A stretch of DNA of 64,000 nucleotides. It comes from Streptococcus mitis (GTDB lineage Bacteria > Bacillota > Bacilli > Lactobacillales > Streptococcaceae). Each line of letters begins with the position of its first letter. Position 1 is the first letter of the stretch. The notes under the pieces were generated by a model. The model was given only the letters and a program-made list of their open reading frames with translations, did not search any database and had not been told where the DNA came from. The stretch is taken from the NCBI RefSeq assembly GCF_000722695.1, contig NZ_JPFU01000013.1, forward strand, positions 496,001-560,000, given 5' to 3'. The position numbers were made by a program, and so were the translations under genes. Positions 16,610-27,200 of this stretch are shown here, piece after piece.

Positions 16610-19600
16610 CTAATCTTCTTTACGTTTTGTAGCCAATAGTGCTGCTGACAAGGCCAAGCTAACACCTGCTAAGAAGATTGCTATACCAGATTCTCTCTCA
16701 CCAGTTTCTGGCAAGCTATTTTGATCTTCTTTGACTGCTGAAGCCTTTCTTTCTGCAGTCTGGTTATTAGCTATGTTCTGTACTGGATTCTCTGTTTTCT
16801 CACGAACTGGTACTTCCTGATTTCCTACTGTTACTGGAACACCTTTATCCTCTGGAAGTTTACTATCTTGAGGCACTCCTGTATTTACCCCGTCTTTAAA
16901 GTCAGGCTTCTCAGCGATTGGTGCTACCTGATTACCTACAGTTGATTGTTTCCCTTTGTATTCTGAAATGTCGTTAACTGCTCCTTCAACAAAGTTAGTA
17001 CCTCCCTTGAATTCAGGGACTTCATTGACTAGCGCAGGCTCCTCGCCCTTGCTATTTGAAATAGATGCTTTCACTCCTACCTCGATAATGCGGTCTTGAG
17101 CCTTTCTTTGTTCAGTATGAACAAGAGTTCTAGTAGTTCCCACAACTTGAATATAGTCAACTTTTTCTCCATCTTGTCCTTCAGAAACAACACGACGTTG
17201 GCCTTGAGCAAGTTCAGGATTTTCACGAATAACTTCTTTAAATGGAAGCGGAGTCTTTTCAATTTCCAAGCTTGGGGTTTCTGATACTAGGTTCTTCACG
17301 CCTTCTGTTGGTGTTGTTTGGAAGGTAGACTTAAAGTGTAAACGATATTCTTTCACCAAATTTCCATCTTTGGAAACAAGACGAACAAGTGTTGGAAGAT
17401 TAGCATTTCCAGGATCAACAACTGTAACTACTCCATGTCCACTAGTTGTTGCAGTGACTTTTGGTTTTGAACCCATTGTTGTTAGAGTATAATCTGTCAC
17501 ATTTGGATCAAAGTTTTCCAATGCTTTTCCAGCAACTGAAATAGTCACTGAAGGAGTTTCTTCATCTCTTACTTTAGCAGAAGAGTAAGCACTAAACTCT
17601 ACTACTGCTAGACCATTAGTTGTAGATTTACGAGTCAAACGTGCTCGAATAGCTGTTGTCTGAATCGGATCAAATGTAAATTCAATCGACTTACCAGCCA
17701 CGATTTCTCCAGAAGCTTTGTAAGGAATTGGTGCCCAATTTTCTGCCTTGTTGAATGGATGGTCGGCATTTTCTTCATAACGAGAAATCGTACTTGGTTC
17801 TGTAAAGGCAGGACCAATATATCTTTCTAGAACCATTTTCTCTGGGGCATCTGTTCCACTATCTTTAAAGAATTGAATGGCTACTTTTCCAATAGATTGG
17901 GAGGCAATTTTGCCGCCCTTCTTAAAGAGTAGTCCGACAGAAGTTTCTTGATTTTTCGGAGTCCGAGACCAGTTTGTCCAACGTCCGTCCTCAATGTATT
18001 TTCCATCATTGATGTAGAAAATTCTATCATGTGAATTTACTTGTACATCATTCGTTGTCGAAGCAAAGGCTTTAGAATCCGTTTCATTGTTGCTTGGATT
18101 TTCTGACAGAACTTGGTTACCTTTAGCTACAACTGTTACTTGCATTTTGGTGCTTAAATCTGTACCTATTACATGACCAGTTACTTCAAAACTTCCCTCC
18201 TGTTCTGTCGCATGTTCAGGAATGGCATCCCATTGAACTGCAAGGTTAGCCTTAACCCAGCCAGCTTGTGAAGGATAATAGACTGTCACTTCAGCAGGCA
18301 ATTGAAATTGATCACCAACATTCAAGATTTTAGCACCATTTTCTGCAGCAAGAGGTTGACTAGTTTCTCTCTCATCATTACGGAAGATTCGATATTCTTT
18401 CAATACCGTACCATCTTCTGCTTTCAAGATGAAACGCGTTGCGCCTTTTGGACTTGTTGCAGGCACAACTGTTACCAAACCATTATTGCTAGCTGTTGCA
18501 GTGATTTCTTTGCTAGATTGAGGAATATAGTAATCAGTCTTAGATGGATTAAAGTGTTCAAGATCCTTACCATCTACTTGGATAGAAATCTCTGAACTTG
18601 TAGAGCTTAAGACCTTGTTTCCAAGGACAGTTAGCTCTGTCAAACCAACACCAGCTGTTCCATCTGCTTTCTTCATGCGTATACGAACAGCATAGGTTTC
18701 TACCTTATCAAATGTAAAGTGATTTGTTTGAGTTGCAGATAGCTGACTTGGAGCATGTAAGTTTTCAACTACTTTCCAATTGTCAGGATTATTAAATGGA
18801 TGATTGCTATCTCGTTGAGCATTATTGACATCATTTGGAAGATCTGGAACTTCCTGACCTACATAGTATTCGATAACGTATTCTTTTGGAAGACCAATTG
18901 TTCTATCGCTATAAAAATCAACCGACAAATTGTTGACAAAACGTTTCGTCAAGTCTCCTGAATTACCAAACAAGATAGAAGCCCAGTCATTATCAGTATT
19001 TGTTCTCCAAGTAGTCCATCTATTTTTAGCGCCTGTTGTCGTTCTTGACACAGTCAGGTCGTTCAAGGCATTAGCTGAATCATCTCCTCCTGTATTTGAT
19101 ACAATGGCAGCTGGCAATTGGGAGCCTGTCCATTGTTTAGAGATATTATTTCCAGCAACAACTTGACTAGACACTCGAACATGAGCTTTAGTGGTAAGAT
19201 TACTATCAACTAAACGACCATTGATTTCATGGACTCCTTCAGTTTGACTAAAGTTGGTTGGAACCTGATTCCAAACCACATCTTTGTAGATAGTTGTTCC
19301 ATTAGAATGGTAAGCACGAACATTAGCTGGCAATTGAACCGACTCACCCTTAGGTACTGTAAGGCTGATTTCCTCTGCAACTTGCAAGCCTTCAACCGTC
19401 ACCGTTGCTTGAGCCTCAATATCTGTACCTTCTACATGTCCTTTAATGGTAAAGCTATGATAGTGCCCCAATTCTTTTTCAGCTACTTTGTCCCAAGTTA
19501 CAGCTACCTTACGAGGCAAACCCTTATCAAATTCTGCTCCAACTTGACTAGGTAAATTAGGTTGCTGATTGATATCGGTAGAGATAGAAACTGGATGAAG

Positions 19601-22600
19601 TTTGACAATTTTCTTCTCTACTTTATTTTCTTTAATCACCAATTCAGTTGAGACAGATTGCGTTTTTTCTGTTTGATTGTCAATACGAGGAGTTAGAGTA
19701 ACACGACCCTTAGTATAGAGCAACAAGTTCTGTCCATTTACCTCAAGATGACCACCATCAGCTGACTTGGCTTCTAAGTGGACATCTGACGCTGAAAATT
19801 CCGTCTGTGAACCGTCCTCATAATGCCCAATTACATGATAAGGGAGAACTTGGTCTTCTGTTGCCTTCTCTTTTCCTTCAACGTTTACTTCCAAGCGGGT
19901 CAAGGCAGGTGCTTCCTTCACGAATTGAATCAAGTAAGTTTGAACTAAATCGCCCTTTTGGTCACTCAAGAAGACAGAAGCCTGATAACCAGTATCAGCA
20001 GAAGCTTGCTGAACTGTTACCTGATAGCCTGTAGTCTGTGCTCCAACACTTGGAATTGTTCCAGTGTAAGGAAGAGATACACGATAATAAGTCTTGCCAG
20101 ACTCGAAGTTCTCAAGAGCTTTATCCCCAACAGTAAGTCCTGTAATGCTACTTGTTGTTTCCTTGCTGCTTGCGATAAAGGTTGCAGTCACTTCACGGTC
20201 GTCATCTACCAATTTACCAGTAGCCTCCGTACGTCCCCCTTCCTTGGTCAAAGCAGCAGGATCTTTCAAGGTCCAAGAAACAACCTCTGTATCAATTAAG
20301 CTACCATCTGTCAGAACAGCTGTGACCGTTTTATCCAAATCAGCCGCATTTGTACCAACCGGTACTGTAGCAACTTTTGGCAACCATTTATCTAAGGCAA
20401 CCACTTTTACAAGTGCCTCAGCTTGGGTTTCCAAACCTTCCACTCGTCCAAATACTTTCTTTTCACCTGCACTTGTAAGTAAGTCAGATGGCACTTCCCA
20501 AGTGACAGTTTTTTCCTCAACACTGCCATCGCTATAAATAGCTGTTACTGTTTGAGGCAATTCAGGATTTGTAGTCACGTCAGTTGTTGCTTTTACAGGA
20601 GCAAAGGCTACAAAGTGACGGTTTTCTTTCTTACCAGACACAGTCGCGACTGTTGCGCTATCAGATGTCAAGCCAGCAGAATCTGCATAAAGAGTAAATT
20701 TACCTTCTTTTTCTGTTGATTTTACAATGACAACCCCTTTACCATTGAAAGCACGTCTTTGCCATGTTCCATCTGCTTGAGCTTTGTAGCGCTCACGACT
20801 AGCTTGTTCCCCATTATCTACACCAACGATTTGTCCCTGACCATGCAGATTGAAATGAACAAGATTATTCGCTGTTGGTACAACATTCCCGTCACTATCA
20901 ACAATTTCGTAATGGATGTAAGATAAATCTTTACCATCTGCAGTGATAACATGCTCTTCTTTAGTTAGACGAACTCTTGCTGGTTCCCCTGCAGTTGTCA
21001 CACTATCACGCGCAATTTCATTACCATTTTCATCTCGAGCAATCGCAGTCAGTGTACCTGGTTGGTACTTAACAAGCCACTCAAGATACAATTCACTTGG
21101 TTTAGCTCCTTCATGATAAGGGCGTCCATCTTCTGTTCTTTTCTTAGTAAATTCCTTTTTACCAAGCGACTGACCGTTTAAGAATAATTCAACATTTGCT
21201 GCATTTGAGAAGGTACGAACTGGAACCTTTCCATCGACCAGCATCTTGCGATCCTTAAGGGTCTCTTCAGTCCAGTTCCAATGCGGTAAAATTCGGACAG
21301 TTGGTTTTTCTTTATCACTATACCACTCACTACGGTAAAGGTAGAAATCATTCTTGGGCAAACCAGCTGTATCAATAATACCAAAGTAGGAACTTTTTAC
21401 AGGTGTACTATCCTGGTTATGCCATGGCGTTGGTTCACCGATATAGTCAATTCCTGTCCAGATAAATTGTCCAGCATATCCAGCATGATCACGATCAAAA
21501 GTCCATGATTCAGTAGCTGTTCTTCCCCATCCAACACGGTCATTACCATAATCAGATTGTTCATAATGACGATTTGGACTGTTATCATGTCCAAGAATTC
21601 GAGCAGGATTGTAATAAGAATCACGCGTTCTTGTCGCTGAAGACGTTTCAGAACCATAAATGAGCCAATCTGGATGAGCTCTACGAACAGCATCATAATT
21701 GCGTTCTCCATAGTTCATACCCACAGCATCCATAATTTCTGCAACTTTCAAGAAATCACCTGTAGATGCACGACTAAATTTATTTTCACCCATGGTGACA
21801 TAACGCTCAGTATCAATCGCTTTGATAACAGCCTTCAAACGTTTAGCAGTTTCAATAGAACGAGGACTACCATTTGCCTCCTCTACCTCATTTCCAAGAG
21901 ACCACATCACAATAGACGGATTGTTCTTATCACGTTCTACCATTGTTCTAAGATCAAAATCAGACCACTTCTCACCCTTCTTAGCTTCAGGATGAGTTGC
22001 ATCTTGATCAAAGAACCGTCCATAGTCGTAAGTCTTCTTGCCACCATACCAAGTGTCAAAAGCCTCCTCTTGAACCAAAAGTCCTAGACTCGCCGCAGCA
22101 TCTAGCAACTGAGGGCTCGCCGGGTTGTGAGTTGTACGAATGGAGTTGACTCCCATATCTTTCAGAAGTTTTAATTTTCTGTAGGTAGCCTTATAGTTTT
22201 CTTCTGCACCCAAGGCTCCATTATCATGGTGAATACTTACCCCGTGGAATTTCATGCGTTCACCATTCAGAGAGAAACCTTCCTTAGCAGTCCAATTGAA
22301 ATAACGGTAACCAAATGTATCTTCTGTTACATCAACTAGTTGATCTTCTTTATAAACCTTTGTTTTCAGCACATACAGTTGAGGATGGTAACTTTTCGTT
22401 GTCCAAAGAGTTGGTTTATTAACTAGGATTGTTTGTCTGAAATCTGCAACTTCATTTTCTGCTAAATTCTTTGTTTCAGAGCGAACTAGTTCTGAAACAG
22501 CTTTACCCTCCTTAGTGAAAATCTGTTGCTCCACAAAGACATTCGCAGCCTTTTTATCTGTATTTTTAATCTTACTTTGAACTTGTGTTTCAACATTGCT

Positions 22601-23734
22601 ATTTTTTTGTTCAGCTAATTTTGGTGTTGTAATGTGGTTCCCATTTTCCGCAACATGGACTTTATCACGATAACTAAGGGTTACATCACGATAAATCCCA
22701 CTTCCAGAATACCAACGACTACTTGGTTGCTTATTGATTACTTGAACGGTAATTGAATTTTCACTGCCATCCTTGTTCAAAAATTCTGTAATATCATAAG
22801 AAAAATGATTGTAACCACTTGGATAATGTCCTACAAATTTACCATTTACATAAACCTTAGAATCCATGTAAACACCATCAAAATTGATACGAACATCCTT
22901 GTTCTTGTCTACTTCATTCAGTGTAAAAGTCTTACGATACCAAGCTGTTCCACCATTTAACTGACCACCTTCATTGCGAGCAGGAGACTTGTGATCGAAG
23001 TCAAAATAAATACTCCAATCGTGTGGAAGATTCAATTTAGACCAATCATGAACATCCACATCTTTTTTTGAAAAATCTCCTTGGGCGTTTAGTTTAAAGT
23101 ACCAATCTTTATTGAAGTCTTGTTTTCGATCTGATAATAGCTGCTTCTCTTTTTCAACATCTGCTTTACTTGACTCTTTAGAAAGCGCTTGCGTTTTTTC
23201 AGAAGAAGATTTGATATCTGCAGTCGGTTTTACCTGATCCTTTTCTGAAGTTTTCTTAGCATCCTCTTTTACATCTGTTTCAACTGCTGCTGTAGATTTC
23301 GGACCATCTTCCACAATCTTTGGATTTGTCTCTTCAGCTTTTTGCTTCTCTTCAGCTTCGCTTTCTTCTCCTACCTTATTTGGAGTTTCAACTTTAGGAC
23401 TAACCAATTCATGGTTACCTTCATTAACAGGTTTAGTAGGTTCTGTATCCTTAGTCACTTTGTCTTCTGTCGACTCAGCTTTTGGCTTTACAAACTCACG
23501 TCCACCATTCTCATCAGCCTTTGCGATAGCAGCTGCCACATCATCGGGAAGCTTATCTAAAGGCTGAGGTTGATGAACTGTTGTTTCTTCTGTTTGAATA
23601 TTGGATGAAGCCACCTCCTCAGCTTGTACAGCTGAAATACCAAATATACTAGCCCCAATCATCACAGATGCCGCACCTATAGCAAATTTACGAATGCTAT
23701 AATGGCAACGTTTATCGAAAAGTCTTTTGTTCAT
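16610..23734 (-). CDS. bgaA: Surface beta-galactosidase BgaA (GH2, LPXTG-anchored)
   Basis: A 2374-residue exo-beta-galactosidase that removes terminal beta-1,4 galactose from host glycans at the cell surface. Features in order: YSIRK signal peptide (about 1-42); a low-complexity Glu/Lys-rich linker to about 200; GH2 sugar-binding and sandwich domains; the catalytic barrel with acid/base E616 in WSLGNEVEEANG and nucleophile E696 in YGSETSS; several Big_4-type Ig-like domains; two CBM71-like galactose-binding modules in the second half; a G5 domain; short repeats (PEFKGG, PDFKDG); and LPETG with a membrane tail. I moved the start from ATG 23746 to ATG 23734, because the GAGGA just before the second ATG is a proper ribosome site and the protein then starts MNKRLFDKRC like its neighbours. 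A cre-like site sits about 30 bp upstream. Confidence 0.93.
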   Translation of the reverse strand: MNKRLFDKRCHYSIRKFAIGAASVMIGASIFGISAVQAEEVASSNIQTEETTVHQPQPLDKLPDDVAAAIAKADENGGREFVKPKAESTEDKVTKDTEPTKPVNEGNHELVSPKVETPNKVGEESEAEEKQKAEETNPKIVEDGPKSTAAVETDVKEDAKKTSEKDQVKPTADIKSSSEKTQALSKESSKADVEKEKQLLSDRKQDFNKDWYFKLNAQGDFSKKDVDVHDWSKLNLPHDWSIYFDFDHKSPARNEGGQLNGGTAWYRKTFTLNEVDKNKDVRINFDGVYMDSKVYVNGKFVGHYPSGYNHFSYDITEFLNKDGSENSITVQVINKQPSSRWYSGSGIYRDVTLSYRDKVHVAENGNHITTPKLAEQKNSNVETQVQSKIKNTDKKAANVFVEQQIFTKEGKAVSELVRSETKNLAENEVADFRQTILVNKPTLWTTKSYHPQLYVLKTKVYKEDQLVDVTEDTFGYRYFNWTAKEGFSLNGERMKFHGVSIHHDNGALGAEENYKATYRKLKLLKDMGVNSIRTTHNPASPQLLDAAASLGLLVQEEAFDTWYGGKKTYDYGRFFDQDATHPEAKKGEKWSDFDLRTMVERDKNNPSIVMWSLGNEVEEANGSPRSIETAKRLKAVIKAIDTERYVTMGENKFSRASTGDFLKVAEIMDAVGMNYGERNYDAVRRAHPDWLIYGSETSSATRTRDSYYNPARILGHDNSPNRHYEQSDYGNDRVGWGRTATESWTFDRDHAGYAGQFIWTGIDYIGEPTPWHNQDSTPVKSSYFGIIDTAGLPKNDFYLYRSEWYSDKEKPTVRILPHWNWTEETLKDRKMLVDGKVPVRTFSNAANVELFLNGQSLGKKEFTKKRTEDGRPYHEGAKPSELYLEWLVKYQPGTLTAIARDENGNEIARDSVTTAGEPARVRLTKEEHVITADGKDLSYIHYEIVDSDGNVVPTANNLVHFNLHGQGQIVGVDNGEQASRERYKAQADGTWQRRAFNGKGVVIVKSTEKEGKFTLYADSAGLTSDSATVATVSGKKENRHFVAFAPVKATTDVTTNPELPQTVTAIYSDGSVEEKTVTWEVPSDLLTSAGEKKVFGRVEGLETQAEALVKVVALDKWLPKVATVPVGTNAADLDKTVTAVLTDGSLIDTEVVSWTLKDPAALTKEGGRTEATGKLVDDDREVTATFIASSKETTSSITGLTVGDKALENFESGKTYYRVSLPYTGTIPSVGAQTTGYQVTVQQASADTGYQASVFLSDQKGDLVQTYLIQFVKEAPALTRLEVNVEGKEKATEDQVLPYHVIGHYEDGSQTEFSASDVHLEAKSADGGHLEVNGQNLLLYTKGRVTLTPRIDNQTEKTQSVSTELVIKENKVEKKIVKLHPVSISTDINQQPNLPSQVGAEFDKGLPRKVAVTWDKVAEKELGHYHSFTIKGHVEGTDIEAQATVTVEGLQVAEEISLTVPKGESVQLPANVRAYHSNGTTIYKDVVWNQVPTNFSQTEGVHEINGRLVDSNLTTKAHVRVSSQVVAGNNISKQWTGSQLPAAIVSNTGGDDSANALNDLTVSRTTTGAKNRWTTWRTNTDNDWASILFGNSGDLTKRFVNNLSVDFYSDRTIGLPKEYVIEYYVGQEVPDLPNDVNNAQRDSNHPFNNPDNWKVVENLHAPSQLSATQTNHFTFDKVETYAVRIRMKKADGTAGVGLTELTVLGNKVLSSTSSEISIQVDGKDLEHFNPSKTDYYIPQSSKEITATASNNGLVTVVPATSPKGATRFILKAEDGTVLKEYRIFRNDERETSQPLAAENGAKILNVGDQFQLPAEVTVYYPSQAGWVKANLAVQWDAIPEHATEQEGSFEVTGHVIGTDLSTKMQVTVVAKGNQVLSENPSNNETDSKAFASTTNDVQVNSHDRIFYINDGKYIEDGRWTNWSRTPKNQETSVGLLFKKGGKIASQSIGKVAIQFFKDSGTDAPEKMVLERYIGPAFTEPSTISRYEENADHPFNKAENWAPIPYKASGEIVAGKSIEFTFDPIQTTAIRARLTRKSTTNGLAVVEFSAYSSAKVRDEETPSVTISVAGKALENFDPNVTDYTLTTMGSKPKVTATTSGHGVVTVVDPGNANLPTLVRLVSKDGNLVKEYRLHFKSTFQTTPTEGVKNLVSETPSLEIEKTPLPFKEVIRENPELAQGQRRVVSEGQDGEKVDYIQVVGTTRTLVHTEQRKAQDRIIEVGVKASISNSKGEEPALVNEVPEFKGGTNFVEGAVNDISEYKGKQSTVGNQVAPIAEKPDFKDGVNTGVPQDSKLPEDKGVPVTVGNQEVPVREKTENPVQNIANNQTAERKASAVKEDQNSLPETGERESGIAIFLAGVSLALSAALLATKRKED

Positions 23735-23763
23735 TAAAATCCTCATTTCTTTTTCTCGACACT

Positions 23764-23779
23764 AAGTAAGCGTTTACTT
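23764..23779 (-). promoter_or_regulatory. cre-like CcpA site upstream of bgaA
   Basis: AAGTAAACGCTTACTT is a near-perfect palindrome that fits the catabolite-responsive element core (GTAAACGCTTAC). It lies 30-45 bases before the bgaA start, downstream of any likely promoter, so CcpA would act as a roadblock. Confidence 0.7.
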
Positions 23780-23973
23780 TTTAAAAAATAACCTCCTTCT
23801 GAATACACAACTAAGCATCAAGTTTGTTTTTTTGTATATATTGAATATATCAAAATGAACAAAAATTTGCAATCTTTTTATGAGTTTAATATAACAAAAA
23901 GGAGTGGGATAGCATCCTATAACGAGAAGCTTAACAATGGGTAAAGAATCTAGCCCGAAACTATCAACTATTC

Positions 23974-24037
23974 AAAAACCACACAGTGTTGCTTTCAGCT
24001 TGATGATGCTCAATACTGAAATCACTGTGTGGTTTTA
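23974..24037 (-). terminator. Terminator downstream of the GH20/GH84 gene
   Basis: A long stem pairs CCACACAGTG with CACTGTGTGG and continues with CTGAAA/TTTCAG, followed on the minus strand by TTTTTG. The 23747-24241 intergenic region holds this hairpin, the bgaA promoter region with its cre site, and the BOX element. Confidence 0.85.
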
Positions 24038-24090
24038 TTGTGACATTAATGTTTATCCGGGATCATTGAATAACTCTTTTTCGAATTCTT

Positions 24091-24242
24091 ATACTCAATA
24101 AAAATCAAAGAGCAAACTAGGAAACTAGCCGCAGGTTGCTCAAAACACTGTTTTGAGGTTGTAGATAAGACTGACAAAGTCAGAAATACATATCTACGGT
24201 AAGGCAACATTGACGCGGTTTGAAAAGATTTTCGAAGAGTAT
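24091..24242 (-). repeat. BOX element abutting the stop codon of the GH20/GH84 gene
   Basis: The plus strand reads from ATACTCAATAAAAATCAAAG to TTTTCGAAGAGTAT, i.e. boxC to boxA, with an inner unit that includes the TTGCTCAAAACACTGTTTTG hairpin. It is about 152 nt. Its last base overlaps the TAA stop (24242-24244) of the surface glycosidase. Confidence 0.85.
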
Positions 24243-27200
24243 TAATCCTTTTTCCCTTTTTTGACAAAAGCAGCAGATAGAACTAATCCAAGACCACCTA
24301 ACAAGGCTAAAGCAGCTGATTCTTTTCCACCTGTTGCTGGAAGTTGATCTTTAACTTTAGAAATTGATGATTGTAGTTGTTCTTGTTTTTGGACTTGATC
24401 CGTTTTCACTGATGCACTTGCAAATTCATCGGACTTTTCAACAGTAGTTTCAACATCACTATTGCCACTGCTCATCTTATCTCCATCGACTTTATCAACA
24501 GAATCTTTCAAGTTTTCCTCTTTTGGAGTGGCTTGATGACTTGCTGTTCCTTCATATTTTGATACTTCATGGACAGCTGCTTCAGTGCCATTTACGCCAC
24601 CCTTGAAGTCTGGGACTTCTACTACTGGTGCTGGAAGCTTGTCTGCTTTTTCAATAGCTTCAGTATACTCGGGAACTTCATGGGTAACTGCCTCAACTGC
24701 ATTAACACCACCTTTAAATTCTAGTGCTTCTACTACTGGAGTTACGCCATCACCTGCTGTACCAATAGCTTGAGTGTATTCTGGAACTTCATGAACAGCT
24801 ACTTCGACACCATTTACGCCACCAGTATATTCTGGGACTTCTACTACTGAAGCTGGTTCATCGCCCTTACTTGTATTTGGAGCCGGTTTGGCTGGTTCTT
24901 CTGGAAGTTCTTGGTGGAATGTCGTCATTTCGTAGAACTCTGGTTTACCTCCTTCCCAAACAAGTTTCACATCCAATAATGGAGATTTATCTCGGACAGC
25001 AAATGTTTGGAAGCTTGAGGTAATCTCACCTATTTCTGACCAAGAATCTCTTTTATCTGATTTAAGAGTTCGAGCCAATACTCGAGTCTTCACTCCTTGC
25101 GGAAGACTTGAAACAAGTCGGATATGGTTCACATCTGTCGGTTCTGACAAGTGGTAAACAAGCTCACCTTGTTCTTTCTCAGCCTTATAGCTAGTCAATA
25201 CCTTACCATCTACAAGGTTGGTGTAGAGATTACCTTGGCTTTCACCACTGTTTCCTTGAACAGTTGGGTCATTAATTGGTTTCACGAATTCGCCATCATT
25301 GATAACCAACTCAGTGAAGCCTACAAAACGAGCATCATAGTTAGCTGTAAATAGAACACGGAGATAATTGGCTTTAACTGGACTTGCAAGTTCACCCTCG
25401 ATGTAGCGGTTTCCTGGCATCTTAGAATCATGTGTCCAACCATCTGTCAAGGAATCATCACGTGTCTCATTAGTAACACCGTCACCAACTGTCACAAGAT
25501 CTGTCCAAGTCTTGCCATCTTGACTGACTTGAATCTTACCATCACGCAGATAATTTTGAGTTCCATCTTGAATATAAGCTCTAATTTTCTTAATGTCACG
25601 TTCGCTACCAAGTTTCAAAGTGATATGACCGTCTTTACGAGCATAGTCTGAGAATTCTACAAAGTTATTGTAAACTCCATCAAACAATTGATCCAAGTTC
25701 TTAATCTTACGAACGTCATTGCGACCATATGTTGGATGGATTCCCATTGATGTCGAATCAAGTGTAGTTGGTTGAACTTCTTTTGTATGAACAAGTAGAG
25801 AGGTTGCTGTCACTGCTTGTTCTTGGGCAGTCTTGTTGACCAAACGAACATAACGTACCAAGGACTTATCTGTCACTTGATCAGCTGGATACCATTCTTG
25901 GGCATTTGGAGAATATTCCAAATTGAGGGATGGATTTTCTGTACCAACTGCTTGAATAAGCTCAGCTTGGTGAAGACGATCAAGTTTCATACCCAAATAA
26001 CTCTTAGCTGAAAGTTTTGTTCCGCTCGGAATTTGCATATTATAACGGCCTAGGCTATCATCAACTGGAATTGACTTCAAGTTTTCAACGTTTGTATCAG
26101 TCAATTTGCTATTGCCTGCACGTGTTTCAACCGAAAAGTCAGCTATACGCCACCATAGGTTGGTATTCTTAGTGTTGCGAATACGGACATAACGAGCTGA
26201 AATTGGAGTTTCGATTTCTTTGGTTTGTTCACCAGTCAAGCGATCCAATTCTTGCCATGAGTTACCATCTGCAGAATATTCAAGAACACCTTCTGCTAAT
26301 TTATCTCCTGAACCTTGATGGAGACGAACCTTAGTCACAGGTTTGACTTCGCCTAAGTCTAGTTGTACCCAACTATTTACTGGAGTTGTATCAGTTCGAT
26401 CAGCATTCGCAAGCATGGCTTCAGTATTGTCACGACCGTCTGTAATCTGACCAACTGTCGTATTGTACTTGTACATAAGATTTGGACTAATCGTCACAGT
26501 AGCTGCCTGTTTAGCACGAGTAACTTCCACAGGGCGGTTAACAGCAATTTCTCTTACAGCAAACCAAGTATTATCACGATCTGAAGTCGCAATCATTCGA
26601 ACAGCCTTGGCACGAATATTGAGTTTTTCATATTTAATAAGAGATTCATTTCCAGTGTAGCTTGGTTCTGAAAGTGTTACCCACTCATCATTTTCATTGA
26701 GATACTCAACCTTAGCATTGTTAAAGGTATCACGAGGATTTGCTTGAGTTCCCATTGCAAAGGTCAAGTTTTGGAGTGGAACAGCTTTGTTAAATTTCAA
26801 GCCAATGTAATCACCAGTCTTGATACTGTTTGGTGATTTGATTAATGCATGAGTTCCCAAATCTCCATCAGTCACCTCAGCAAGTCCGCCTTCTACACCT
26901 GTACGGTTCGTGATAAAGGTACTAATCACTTGGTCAGGATGCAAGGCTTTTTGAACTTCTGTTGCCAAGATTTCACGTAGTCCAAGCAAGAATGGACGGA
27001 TATGTTGAACACCTAACTCAGCTTTTTCGTCATGGTCTACATAATGGAAAGTATGAGTTTGAGACTGTTCATATAGTTTCAATCCTTTATAGTAGCTATC
27101 CCAAAGTTTTGCAGAGTCATTTGTAGCAATAGCTTCTGTACCATCAAGGAGAGCACTCAAGGCATCCATTTGGTCAATGGTATTGTCCAACCAATAATGG

